Source: Erythrobacteraceae bacterium (GTDB taxonomy: Bacteria; Pseudomonadota; Alphaproteobacteria; Sphingomonadales; Sphingomonadaceae). Taken from it: a stretch of DNA of 44,913 nt. The notes below the pieces were generated by a model, which was given only the letters and a program-made list of their open reading frames with translations, was not told where the DNA came from and did not search any database. Made by a program: the position numbers and the translations under genes. Positions within the stretch are counted from its first letter, which is position 1; every line of letters begins with the position of its first letter. Location of the stretch: the NCBI GenBank assembly GCA_024642545.1, contig JAHEAW010000003.1:1-44913 (forward strand). Direction: 5' to 3'. Below, piece by piece: positions 17,130-24,257 of this stretch.

Positions 17130-19202
17130 ATGACCAATTCCAGTATTGCGGACATCAAAGCCGCGCCGATCGCTGCCAAAAAGCCGAAATCCACTACCCA
17201 TCACGGGATCACCATTACCGATGATTATGCCTGGCTGCGCGATCCCGGGTATCCTGCGGTCAGCCGCAAAAAGATTCTGGACCACCTCGAGGCAGAAAAT
17301 GCCTGGTACGAACAGCAGATGGCGCCGCACCAGCCGATGGTAGACCGATTGTTCAAGGAAATGCGAGGCCGGATCAAGGAAGCCGATTCGTCTGTTCCGC
17401 AAAAGGACGGCAACTGGCTGTATTGGGTTGAATATGAAGCAGGCGCGGAATATCGCAAATGGTACCGCAAACCTGTTGGCGGGGGCGAGCCGCAGCTGAT
17501 TCTGGACGAACCATCGCTGGCGCAGGGCAAAGACTATTTCAATCTCGGGTCAGCATCGGTCAGCAAGGATGGCACCAAGCTGGCCTATTCCTTCGATGAT
17601 AATGGTTCTGAACGGTTTACGGCCCGGATCAAGGATCTGGTGACCGACGCGCTTCTGCCCGATGAGATTACCGGCAGTCTTGGGGCGCTGGTCTGGTGTG
17701 CAGGCGATGCTGCGCTGATCTATAGTCTAGCCAATGAAAACTGGCGGACAGACAATGCGCGGCTGCACTGGTTAGGCCAGCCAGCGAGCGAGGATGTCGA
17801 ACTCTATCATGAAGATGATGAAGGCTTCCGCGTCGGGGCAGGACTGTCTGCCAATGAAGAATGGATTGTGATTGCCGCAGGCGATCATGAGACTGGCGAA
17901 AATTATCTGATCCCGACTGATAATCCTCTGGCCACACCAATTCTGGTAAAGGCACGCCAGCGCGGCGTGGAATATGATGTTGATGTGCGCGGCGAGACGC
18001 TGTTCATCCTTTCCAATGACACGCATGAGAATTTCCGGGTCGCCACCGCACCCCTTGAAAAGCCAAGCGAATGGACGACTATTCTTGGCGGGTCGAACGA
18101 TTTTTATATCACCGGTCTTGACCTGTTCCGCGAATTTTATGTGGTCGAAGGGCGCCGGGCAGGGCTCGATACGATTGAGCTGCGTTATTATGATGATCCG
18201 CATCGGGTCCAGTCAATCACCTTCCCCGAAGCAAGTTTTTGTGCCGGGCTGGGTGATAACCGCGAATGGCACACAGAGAAGCTGCGCCTATCTTACCAGA
18301 GCATGGTCAGTCCAGGCACGGTTTTCGATTATGACGTGAAGGAGCGCTCGCTCGAAACGCTGAAGGTTCAGGAAATACCGTCTGGTTACGATGCAGCGCT
18401 TTATACTACCGAGCGTCTGGAGATCAGCGCGCGTGACGGGACCAAGGTTCCGGTCAGCGTTGTTTACCGCAAGGACCGCGCGGCTCCGGGTCCGCTGCAC
18501 CTATATGGCTACGGCGCTTATGGGATTGCCATGGAGCCAGGCTTTTCAACCGCGCGGCTCAGTCTGGTTGATCGCGGCTTTGCCTATGCCATCGCGCATA
18601 TTCGCGGCGGCGATGATCTGGGCCGGGCGTGGTACAAGGCAGGTAAGCTGGAACAGCGGACCAACACTTTCACCGACTTTGTCGATGTAGCCAAGGGGCT
18701 GATTGATTATGGTCTGACGCAGGCCGGCCGGATCAGTATTTCGGGCGGTTCTGCTGGCGGCGAACTGATGGGGGCTGTGGTCAATTCCAACCCCGACCTG
18801 TTTGGCGCAGTGGTGGCGCATGTCCCGTTTGTCGATGTGCTTAACACCATGCTCGATGCGAGCTTGCCCCTTACGCCCGGCGAATGGCCTGAATGGGGCA
18901 ATCCGATTGAAGACAAGGCAGCGTTCGAACTGATTTGGTCCTACAGCCCTTATGATCAGGTCACAGCGCAGAACTATCCACCGATGCTGGTAACTGCCGG
19001 TCTTAACGATCCGCGGGTAACCTATTGGGAACCAGCCAAGTGGGTTGCCAAATTGCGCGAGGTCAAGACTGATCAGAATGCACTGCTTCTGAAAACCAAC
19101 ATGGGCGCTGGCCACGGCGGCAAGTCCGGACGGTTTGAGAGCCTGACTGAAACGGCTGAGGAGTTTGCCTTCATTCTATGGCAGCTGGGGATTGCCGAGT
19201 GA
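17130..19202 (+). CDS. ptrB: oligopeptidase B (prolyl oligopeptidase family S9A)
   Basis: Cytosolic serine peptidase that cuts short peptides after basic residues. The protein has 690 residues, the usual length for the family. The N-terminal part (about 1-405) is the beta-propeller that limits substrate size, with HHGITITDDYAWLRDP at the start. The alpha/beta-hydrolase domain follows, with the nucleophile in SISGGSAGGELMGA (~545), the aspartate in VTAGLNDPRVTYWEPAKW (~630) and the histidine in NMGAGHGGKSGRF (~665). The ATG at 17130 has AGAGG upstream at about the right distance. The stop overlaps the GTG of the thioesterase gene (GTGA), so they are coupled. Confidence 0.94.
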   Translation: MTNSSIADIKAAPIAAKKPKSTTHHGITITDDYAWLRDPGYPAVSRKKILDHLEAENAWYEQQMAPHQPMVDRLFKEMRGRIKEADSSVPQKDGNWLYWVEYEAGAEYRKWYRKPVGGGEPQLILDEPSLAQGKDYFNLGSASVSKDGTKLAYSFDDNGSERFTARIKDLVTDALLPDEITGSLGALVWCAGDAALIYSLANENWRTDNARLHWLGQPASEDVELYHEDDEGFRVGAGLSANEEWIVIAAGDHETGENYLIPTDNPLATPILVKARQRGVEYDVDVRGETLFILSNDTHENFRVATAPLEKPSEWTTILGGSNDFYITGLDLFREFYVVEGRRAGLDTIELRYYDDPHRVQSITFPEASFCAGLGDNREWHTEKLRLSYQSMVSPGTVFDYDVKERSLETLKVQEIPSGYDAALYTTERLEISARDGTKVPVSVVYRKDRAAPGPLHLYGYGAYGIAMEPGFSTARLSLVDRGFAYAIAHIRGGDDLGRAWYKAGKLEQRTNTFTDFVDVAKGLIDYGLTQAGRISISGGSAGGELMGAVVNSNPDLFGAVVAHVPFVDVLNTMLDASLPLTPGEWPEWGNPIEDKAAFELIWSYSPYDQVTAQNYPPMLVTAGLNDPRVTYWEPAKWVAKLREVKTDQNALLLKTNMGAGHGGKSGRFESLTETAEEFAFILWQLGIAE

Positions 19203-19591
19203 GCAGCCGTTTCCGCCAGCGCTTTACTGCCGCAGCAGAACACATTGACGTGATGGGCCACGTCAATAATGCTGTGTGGGTGACCTGGATTCAGGATCTG
19301 GCTACCGCTCATTGGGAAGCCGCCGCACTGCCCGGGCAACAGCTGGCCTTCATCTGGCTGGTTGTGCGGCATGAGATCGATTATCGCGGCAATATCGCGG
19401 TAGGCGAAAGCGTGACCGGCGAAACCTGGATTCCCGATGGTGCGAGCGGGGCAAAGTCACTCCGCCGCGCCGACTTCACCAACGCTATAGGCAAGGTGAT
19501 CGTTAGCGCCAGCACGACGTGGGCGATGCTCGACCGCGAAACCGGGCGTCCCGCACGGGTTCGGCCCGAAATAATGGCTCCGTTCAGATAG
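19199..19591 (+). CDS. acyl-CoA thioesterase-like hotdog protein (4HBT family)
   Basis: Hotdog-fold protein of 130 residues, expected to cleave a short acyl-CoA or acyl-ACP thioester. The signature of the 4-hydroxybenzoyl-CoA thioesterase-like group is seen near the N-terminus: HIDVMGHVNNAVWVTWIQD, with the expected D/GHVNN pattern. The middle has VVRHEIDYRGNI and the later strand VIVSASTTWAMLDRETGRPAR. I place the start at the GTG at 19199, which overlaps the oligopeptidase stop as GTGA; an ATG-like start further upstream at 19178 would overlap more. It converges with alanine dehydrogenase; the 69-bp gap has no clear terminator. The substrate is not predictable. Confidence 0.85.
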   Translation: MSSRFRQRFTAAAEHIDVMGHVNNAVWVTWIQDLATAHWEAAALPGQQLAFIWLVVRHEIDYRGNIAVGESVTGETWIPDGASGAKSLRRADFTNAIGKVIVSASTTWAMLDRETGRPARVRPEIMAPFR

Positions 19592-19660
19592 AGCGCAATC
19601 AGACAGCGGGCAGACCGCCGTTCTAAATGTCGCCCGGAAAACTTCCGCGTTGGGACGGCC

Positions 19661-20776
19661 TTATGCGAACAGGTCGGACGCGGGCCGATAGGCATAACCC
19701 AGTTCTTCAGCCACTGCCTGATAGGTTACTTCACCTGCGTGAACATTGAGCCCCGCTGCCAGGTGGGAATTCTGACGCAGCGCTTCCTTCCAGCCCAGTT
19801 GCGCAATCTTGAGCGCATGTGGCAAGGTTACATTATTGAGCGCATAAGTGCTCGTGCGCGCAACGGCGCCGGGCATGTTGGCAACGCAGTAATGGACAAT
19901 TTCATCAACCACATAGGTTGGTTCGGCGTGGGTTGTGGCATGGCTGGTCTCAAAGCAGCCGCCTTGGTCTATGGCGACATCGACCAGTACGGCGCCGGGC
20001 TTCATCCCACCCAGCATTTCGCGCGTCACCAGCTTGGGCGCGGCCGCACCGGGAACCAGCACAGCGCCAATGACCAGATCAGCCTCGGACACAGCTTCGC
20101 GCAGATTGGCCTTATTCGAAAAGCGTGTCTTGGCCCGGCTTTCAAAGTGGATACCAAGCCGTTCCAGCACTTCAGGGTCGCGATCGAGGATTGTTGTGTC
20201 GGCGCCTAGCCCGACTGCCATCTGCGCCGCATTGAAGCCAACTACGCCGCCGCCGATGACGACCACCTTTCCGGGTAATACGCCCGGGACACCGCCAAGC
20301 AGAACACCGCGTCCGCCATGCGCCTTTTCCAGCGCAGTTGCACCAGCCTGAATGCTCATGCGCCCGGCCACCTGGCTCATCGGTTTGAGCAATGGCAAAG
20401 TGCTGCCGGCACCGGTTACCGTCTCATACGCAATTGCGGTGATGCCGGACTTGATCAGATCGGCGGTCTGCTCAGGGTCGGGAGCGAGGTGGAGATAGGT
20501 ATAAAGGATCTGCCCTTCGCGCAATTTGGCGCGTTCAACCGCTTGCGGTTCCTTGACCTTCACGACCATGTCGCATTCAGCAAAAATGCTGTCTGGACCA
20601 TCAGTTATGAATGCACCTGCATTGCGGTACTCAGCATCGGTTGCACCAATTCCCATACCGGCACCGCTTTCAATCCACACTTCGTGGCCATGCGCGGTCA
20701 GTTCGGTGACGCTTTCAGGCGTCAGTCCGACGCGATATTCGTGGTTCTTGATTTCCTTGGGGCAGCCTATGCGCAT
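19661..20776 (-). CDS. ald: alanine dehydrogenase
   Basis: NAD-dependent enzyme that interconverts L-alanine with pyruvate and ammonium. The protein has 371 residues, the family norm. It begins [20 protein letters not shown] with the substrate-contacting residues of this motif, and has [10 protein letters not shown] (catalytic histidine region), the Rossmann signature [20 protein letters not shown] (about residues 170-190), and [19 protein letters not shown]. The C-terminus has [16 protein letters not shown]. The ATG at 20776 has AGGAG 8 nt upstream. It is divergent from the flavin-reductase-like gene with 137 bp between; no operator was recognised there. It could supply pyruvate from alanine released by the nearby peptidases. 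Confidence 0.97.
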   Translation of the reverse strand: MRIGCPKEIKNHEYRVGLTPESVTELTAHGHEVWIESGAGMGIGATDAEYRNAGAFITDGPDSIFAECDMVVKVKEPQAVERAKLREGQILYTYLHLAPDPEQTADLIKSGITAIAYETVTGAGSTLPLLKPMSQVAGRMSIQAGATALEKAHGGRGVLLGGVPGVLPGKVVVIGGGVVGFNAAQMAVGLGADTTILDRDPEVLERLGIHFESRAKTRFSNKANLREAVSEADLVIGAVLVPGAAAPKLVTREMLGGMKPGAVLVDVAIDQGGCFETSHATTHAEPTYVVDEIVHYCVANMPGAVARTSTYALNNVTLPHALKIAQLGWKEALRQNSHLAAGLNVHAGEVTYQAVAEELGYAYRPASDLFA

Positions 20777-20913
20777 CGAAGGTCTCCTTGGCAGTGTCCG
20801 TTACAATTGAAACCGGATTGGGGCAACCGAAAGCAAGTGAAGCCAAGTTCTTAAACCATCTTTGGCGCGCAAGTGTCCTTGTTTTGTCGTTTGGCCATCC
20901 ATAAATCAGCATA

Positions 20914-21552
20914 ATGCAATTCGATATGGATCAGCTCGCTTCGGCAGAGCGCTACAAGCTTCTCGTCAACACGATCACGCCGCGGCCGATCGCCTGGGTG
21001 GTCACGCAGGATAAGGCCGGGCACCGCAATGCGGCGCCGTACAGCTTCTTCAATGCGATGGGGTCCCAGCCGCCGCTGGTGGCGATAGCGATTGGCGGAG
21101 ATGACATTCGCCAAGGGGATGGGCAAAAGGACACGCTCCGCTCGATCCGCGAGACATGCGAGTTTACCATCGCGCTGGTAACCGAAGCAGACGCTGAGAA
21201 AATGGTCCTGACGGCGATTGATGCGCCGGTGGGAATAGATGAGATGGAGCTGGCCGGCATTGAGACAAGGCCCGCCAGCAAGGTTTCACCGCCTTTGATC
21301 GCATCCTCGCCAGTAACTTATGAATGCCGCTTGTGGCAGTTCATCGAAACCCATCCGGGGGGCGGGATTGTCCTGGGGGAAGTGCTGGCGATGCATATTG
21401 ATGACGCCGTACTGGGTGATGAAAATGGCAAGTTGCGGATTGATGCGCCAGCTTTGAAGCTGGTCGGACGTGCCCATGGGGCAGGGTGGTATTGGCGCGG
21501 TAGCGATCAGGTCAGGATTGACCGCACAGCATGGCCGCTGGATGCTGAGTGA
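20914..21552 (+). CDS. flavin reductase-like FMN-binding protein
   Basis: Protein of 212 residues with the split-barrel FMN-binding fold. The N-terminal half has the family's TPRPIAWVVTQDKAGHRNAAPYSFFNAM (split below 20 residues: TPRPIAWVVTQ and NAAPYSFFN), the characteristic start of this group. Then PPLVAIAIGG, KDTLRSIRETCEFTIALV and the central SPVTYECRLWQ. It ends with GRAHGAGWYWRGSD, which is typical of the DIM6/NTAB group. This group is often annotated as flavin reductase or as FMN-dependent oxidoreductase of unknown substrate; it is not clearly a flavin donor to a neighbouring oxygenase, since none is present. The ATG at 20914 is the first in frame. It is followed by a minus-strand terminator. 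Confidence 0.85.
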   Translation: MQFDMDQLASAERYKLLVNTITPRPIAWVVTQDKAGHRNAAPYSFFNAMGSQPPLVAIAIGGDDIRQGDGQKDTLRSIRETCEFTIALVTEADAEKMVLTAIDAPVGIDEMELAGIETRPASKVSPPLIASSPVTYECRLWQFIETHPGGGIVLGEVLAMHIDDAVLGDENGKLRIDAPALKLVGRAHGAGWYWRGSDQVRIDRTAWPLDAE

Positions 21553-21590
21553 GCTTGGCTGCCGGACTGACCCAGCGGCAACTCCATACG

Positions 21591-21614
21591 AAAAAGGGGC
21601 CCCGAAGGACCCCT
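21591..21614 (-). terminator. intrinsic terminator with UUCG loop
   Basis: On the minus strand AGGGGTCC-TTCG-GGGCCCCT forms an 8-bp stem including one G-U pair, closed by a UUCG tetraloop and followed by TTTT. It ends either the EAL-protein transcript or the small 12-codon ORF, which stops 20 nt upstream of it. Confidence 0.85.
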
Positions 21615-21634
21615 AAACCGTATTCAAATCAAAT

Positions 21635-21673
21635 TCAGCCCGACTTGCCGGGGAAAAGCCAAAACCAGATCAT
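21635..21673 (-). CDS. possible small gene for a 12-residue hydrophobic peptide
   Basis: The minus strand reads MIWFWLFPGKSG and then TGA. An ideal Shine-Dalgarno AGGAGG lies 5 nt before the ATG at 21673, and a strong UUCG-loop terminator lies 20 nt after the stop. A weak promoter-like pair is seen upstream. The first seven residues are all hydrophobic or aromatic with two Trp, the last five are polar with one Lys, so the peptide could insert in or sit at a membrane. It resembles no peptide I can name. It is not a trp leader: no minus-strand gene follows. Alternatively it is a chance frame in the 3' UTR of the EAL gene (stop 60 nt upstream). Confidence 0.4.
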   Translation of the reverse strand: MIWFWLFPGKSG

Positions 21674-21699
21674 AAACGCCTCCTGCTTCAAATTGCAGG

Positions 21700-21731
21700 T
21701 TTATAATGCGTTAACCATCCTTGTTTGTAAA
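21700..21731 (-). promoter_or_regulatory. weak promoter-like elements before the 12-codon ORF
   Basis: TTTACA (21731-21726) and TTATAA/TATAAA (21706-21700) on the minus strand, with 19-20 nt between them, longer than the usual 17. A start near 21693 would give a leader of about 20 nt. TTAACCAT on the plus strand lies in the spacer (21711-21718). Confidence 0.3.
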
Positions 21732-21733
21732 GT

Positions 21734-24067
21734 TTAAACCATATTTGCCTTCCGGCCTGATTGGTTAAGTATCTGAAATTGCTTGAGAGAATGAATGGGC
21801 AAAGGATAGGAAATGGCATAACCCTGGGCAATATCGAGCCCAAATCCGGAAAGAATATTAAGCACTTGGTCCGATTCTATACCTTCTGCGACAACGGCGA
21901 TTCGCGCCTCGCGCCCGATGGCTAGCAGGTTCTTGACGATCGCCCGGGCCTTGCGGTTGTGGCGCACGGCATCGACGAACGATCGATCAATCTTCAATTC
22001 GTCAAACGGGAATTCAAGGAAGGTCTCAAGGCTGGCCGCGCCAACTCCGAAATCATCGAGAGAAATGCGCATGCCCTGAAGTTTGAGCTGCTCAATGATC
22101 CGCCGTGCAAGGGCCGGATCGATGATCTTGGACGTCTCGGTGATTTCCAGGATCAGTCGGCGGGGGTCGAAGCCAGTTTCGGCCAGCACTTCTTCGATCA
22201 TGCCGAGAAGGTTGGTATCATGCAGCAGGGTTGCAGAAATATTGACCGACAGACTGGGTTCCGGTGCGCATTCCCCCAATGAGATAAAGCCGCGGATTGC
22301 CTGCTCAAGCACGTGTCGGGTGAGATGTTCCATCCGGCCTGCCATCTCGCATTGTTCGATAAACTGCGATGGCGGAATGGGACCGCGCGTGGGATCGTCC
22401 CATCGTACTAAGGCTTCCGCGCCAATCATGACCCCGTTGTGCAGTGATATCTGCGGCTGATAAACCACAAAAATCTCACCCTTGTTCAGCGCGCTATCGA
22501 TCCGGGCCTGAAGCGAGATATTCCATAGCCGCTCACTTTCGCTGGTTTCCTCGGCAATGCTTACCGGGCGGTGGGCCTCGCTGCTTTGTTCTGCAGCAGT
22601 AAGCGCCATGGCCACCCTTTGCCGCCCTTTGGCACTGAGAGTGCGATCAATACCAAAGGTGATGCCAGCATCCACGGCCGTATCGCCCACGATCAAGGGC
22701 TGCGCAAAGAGCGCGCGAACACCGCGAAGATGCTGGGAAAGTTCCTGCATGTCGGGCTCGGCACTCAGCCAGGCGAGATAGCGCCCACCGCCGATATAAA
22801 TCTGCAATTTGCTGTCGGTAACCTTCAGCCGGTCCGCAACGCGCAAGATGTAATCGGCGTGCAGTTCGTCGGGCAGTGTGGATAGAACTTCATCCAGCCT
22901 GTGTATCTTGGCCACTACCAAGGCAGCAGGGTCCAGATCCTTGTCCAACTGTTGCTCCAGCGCTCTGAAGGTCGGCAATTTCGTCGCCTCGTCAGTCAGC
23001 GCAAACCTGCTTTGCCAACGCTCCCTCAGTCTGAGGGCTGCATAAGACCCCAAGAGCGCAATCGAGGTGGAAAGGTTGGCTCTGATGCCATACTGCGCCA
23101 GAATCCAGACAAGCGCTGGGATAGCCGCACCAATTGCAAAGTAGCCAGCATGGCGCGGACGAGGTCCCCTGGCCCTTGCTGCAAGCAACAGCAGGATTGC
23201 GGCAAATGCCAGAAACACCTGCAAGCTGCTGGGACTGTGGCCAAGCCCGGCCTTCAGGGTTTCGGCTGCATAGATCGATACATAGCTGGCGGGCAGATCA
23301 ATTTGCCCGGGGATATTGGCGACGACATCGGACCGGTTGGAAAACTGGCTCGCCAAGCCGATGACAACATTTTTACCAGCAAACCGGGACAGATTGCCTG
23401 GGGCAGCCGCATCATCTTTGACATTGGCAACTTTGGACAGGTCGCTGTGCGGAATGCTGGACGGCGCAAAACTGTAAACGATATTGATATCTTGATTGGC
23501 GGGGCTGCGAAAATTGGCCAAGGATACAGGCAGCGTTTCCTTCAATCCTTTGTCGGTCTGGATCATCATCGGCATCGACCAGGTGAAACCCATGAAATCG
23601 ACAAAGCGATCATTGGGTACTGTGGCTGCCTTTCCTGCAATCTTTGGAAGAGTGCCCTCAAGATCGTTTTTGCCATCAACGTTGGTAACTACCTTGCGCA
23701 CCAGTATGATACGCGAACCCAGCTTCAGGATGGCGTCATGCAGGGCTTGGTCCGCTGCCGCCTCCGATGGCTTGTCGAATTGGACGTCGACAAAGACACG
23801 GTTTACTCCGGCTGTACCTAGATTTTGCAGCGCTCGTGCCAGCCGGAACCGGCCGCCGGGATTGTCGGGATCGGCAAGATTTTCATTGGCGCCGATAAAC
23901 ACGATGTCGCCCGATGCCTTTTGTTCAGACAGTCGTGCCTGAATATGCCAGACAATGTTATCAAGCGGGCTCAACAAGACCTGCGAAACACCCAGCGCAA
24001 TGACGCACGCGATCAGCACCTGCCTTACGCGGTCGATATGCCAGATCTGCTTTAGCTTCGATATCAT
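21734..24067 (-). CDS. CHASE2 sensor - degenerate GGDEF - EAL c-di-GMP phosphodiesterase
   Basis: Membrane protein of 777 residues that probably hydrolyses cyclic di-GMP. A membrane segment near residues 15-33 precedes a periplasmic CHASE2 domain (about 35-275), then hydrophobic segments between ~280 and 345. A GGDEF-like domain follows (~350-500), but its active site reads IGGGRYLAW instead of GG[D/E]EF, so it should not make c-di-GMP. The EAL domain (~520-765) looks intact: GAEALVRW, the SVNIS asparagine, LEITETS, SLDDFGVG, ELKIDRSF and VAEGIES, the residues known for metal and substrate binding. The ATG at 24067 is first in frame. The 190-bp region before it carries GGTTAAC and GTTAACC repeats. 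It is not adjacent to any other motility or biofilm gene here. Confidence 0.92.
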   Translation of the reverse strand: MISKLKQIWHIDRVRQVLIACVIALGVSQVLLSPLDNIVWHIQARLSEQKASGDIVFIGANENLADPDNPGGRFRLARALQNLGTAGVNRVFVDVQFDKPSEAAADQALHDAILKLGSRIILVRKVVTNVDGKNDLEGTLPKIAGKAATVPNDRFVDFMGFTWSMPMMIQTDKGLKETLPVSLANFRSPANQDINIVYSFAPSSIPHSDLSKVANVKDDAAAPGNLSRFAGKNVVIGLASQFSNRSDVVANIPGQIDLPASYVSIYAAETLKAGLGHSPSSLQVFLAFAAILLLLAARARGPRPRHAGYFAIGAAIPALVWILAQYGIRANLSTSIALLGSYAALRLRERWQSRFALTDEATKLPTFRALEQQLDKDLDPAALVVAKIHRLDEVLSTLPDELHADYILRVADRLKVTDSKLQIYIGGGRYLAWLSAEPDMQELSQHLRGVRALFAQPLIVGDTAVDAGITFGIDRTLSAKGRQRVAMALTAAEQSSEAHRPVSIAEETSESERLWNISLQARIDSALNKGEIFVVYQPQISLHNGVMIGAEALVRWDDPTRGPIPPSQFIEQCEMAGRMEHLTRHVLEQAIRGFISLGECAPEPSLSVNISATLLHDTNLLGMIEEVLAETGFDPRRLILEITETSKIIDPALARRIIEQLKLQGMRISLDDFGVGAASLETFLEFPFDELKIDRSFVDAVRHNRKARAIVKNLLAIGREARIAVVAEGIESDQVLNILSGFGLDIAQGYAISYPLPIHSLKQFQILNQSGRKANMV

Positions 24068-24257
24068 CGCCGCCGTATCGCCCCGGTTAACGTTACCCGC
24101 CCGAAATTCGAGCCAGTTGAACGTCGGCTATAGGGGGGAGATGGTAAAGATAGGCTTGCGATTGGCCGCAAAGTTAACCTTACTTTGAGCGCGGCAGAGC
24201 AAGTGAGTTGTTAATTAAGGTAAAAACACTGTAAAATTACCACTGGGAAGGCCGATA
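24068..24257. other. 190-bp gap between ftsK stop and the EAL gene
   Basis: It must hold the promoter of the EAL gene on the minus strand. GTTAAC is seen twice (24086-24091 and 24173-24178) and the AT-rich TTAATTAAG occurs near the ftsK end. No clear -35/-10 pair and no terminator for ftsK were found. A 15-codon plus-strand frame at 24141 follows a GGGGGAG stretch but is not convincing. Confidence 0.4.

Noticed and set aside
22901-23821. 306-codon plus-strand frame inside the CHASE2-EAL gene
   Set aside because: Antisense to a convincing sensor-EAL protein and without recognisable motifs.
24141-24188. 15-codon plus-strand frame MVKIGLRLAAKLTLL after a GGGGGAG stretch
   Set aside because: The Shine-Dalgarno-like run is too close to the ATG (0-2 nt), there is no terminator, and it lies on the strand opposite the neighbouring genes.
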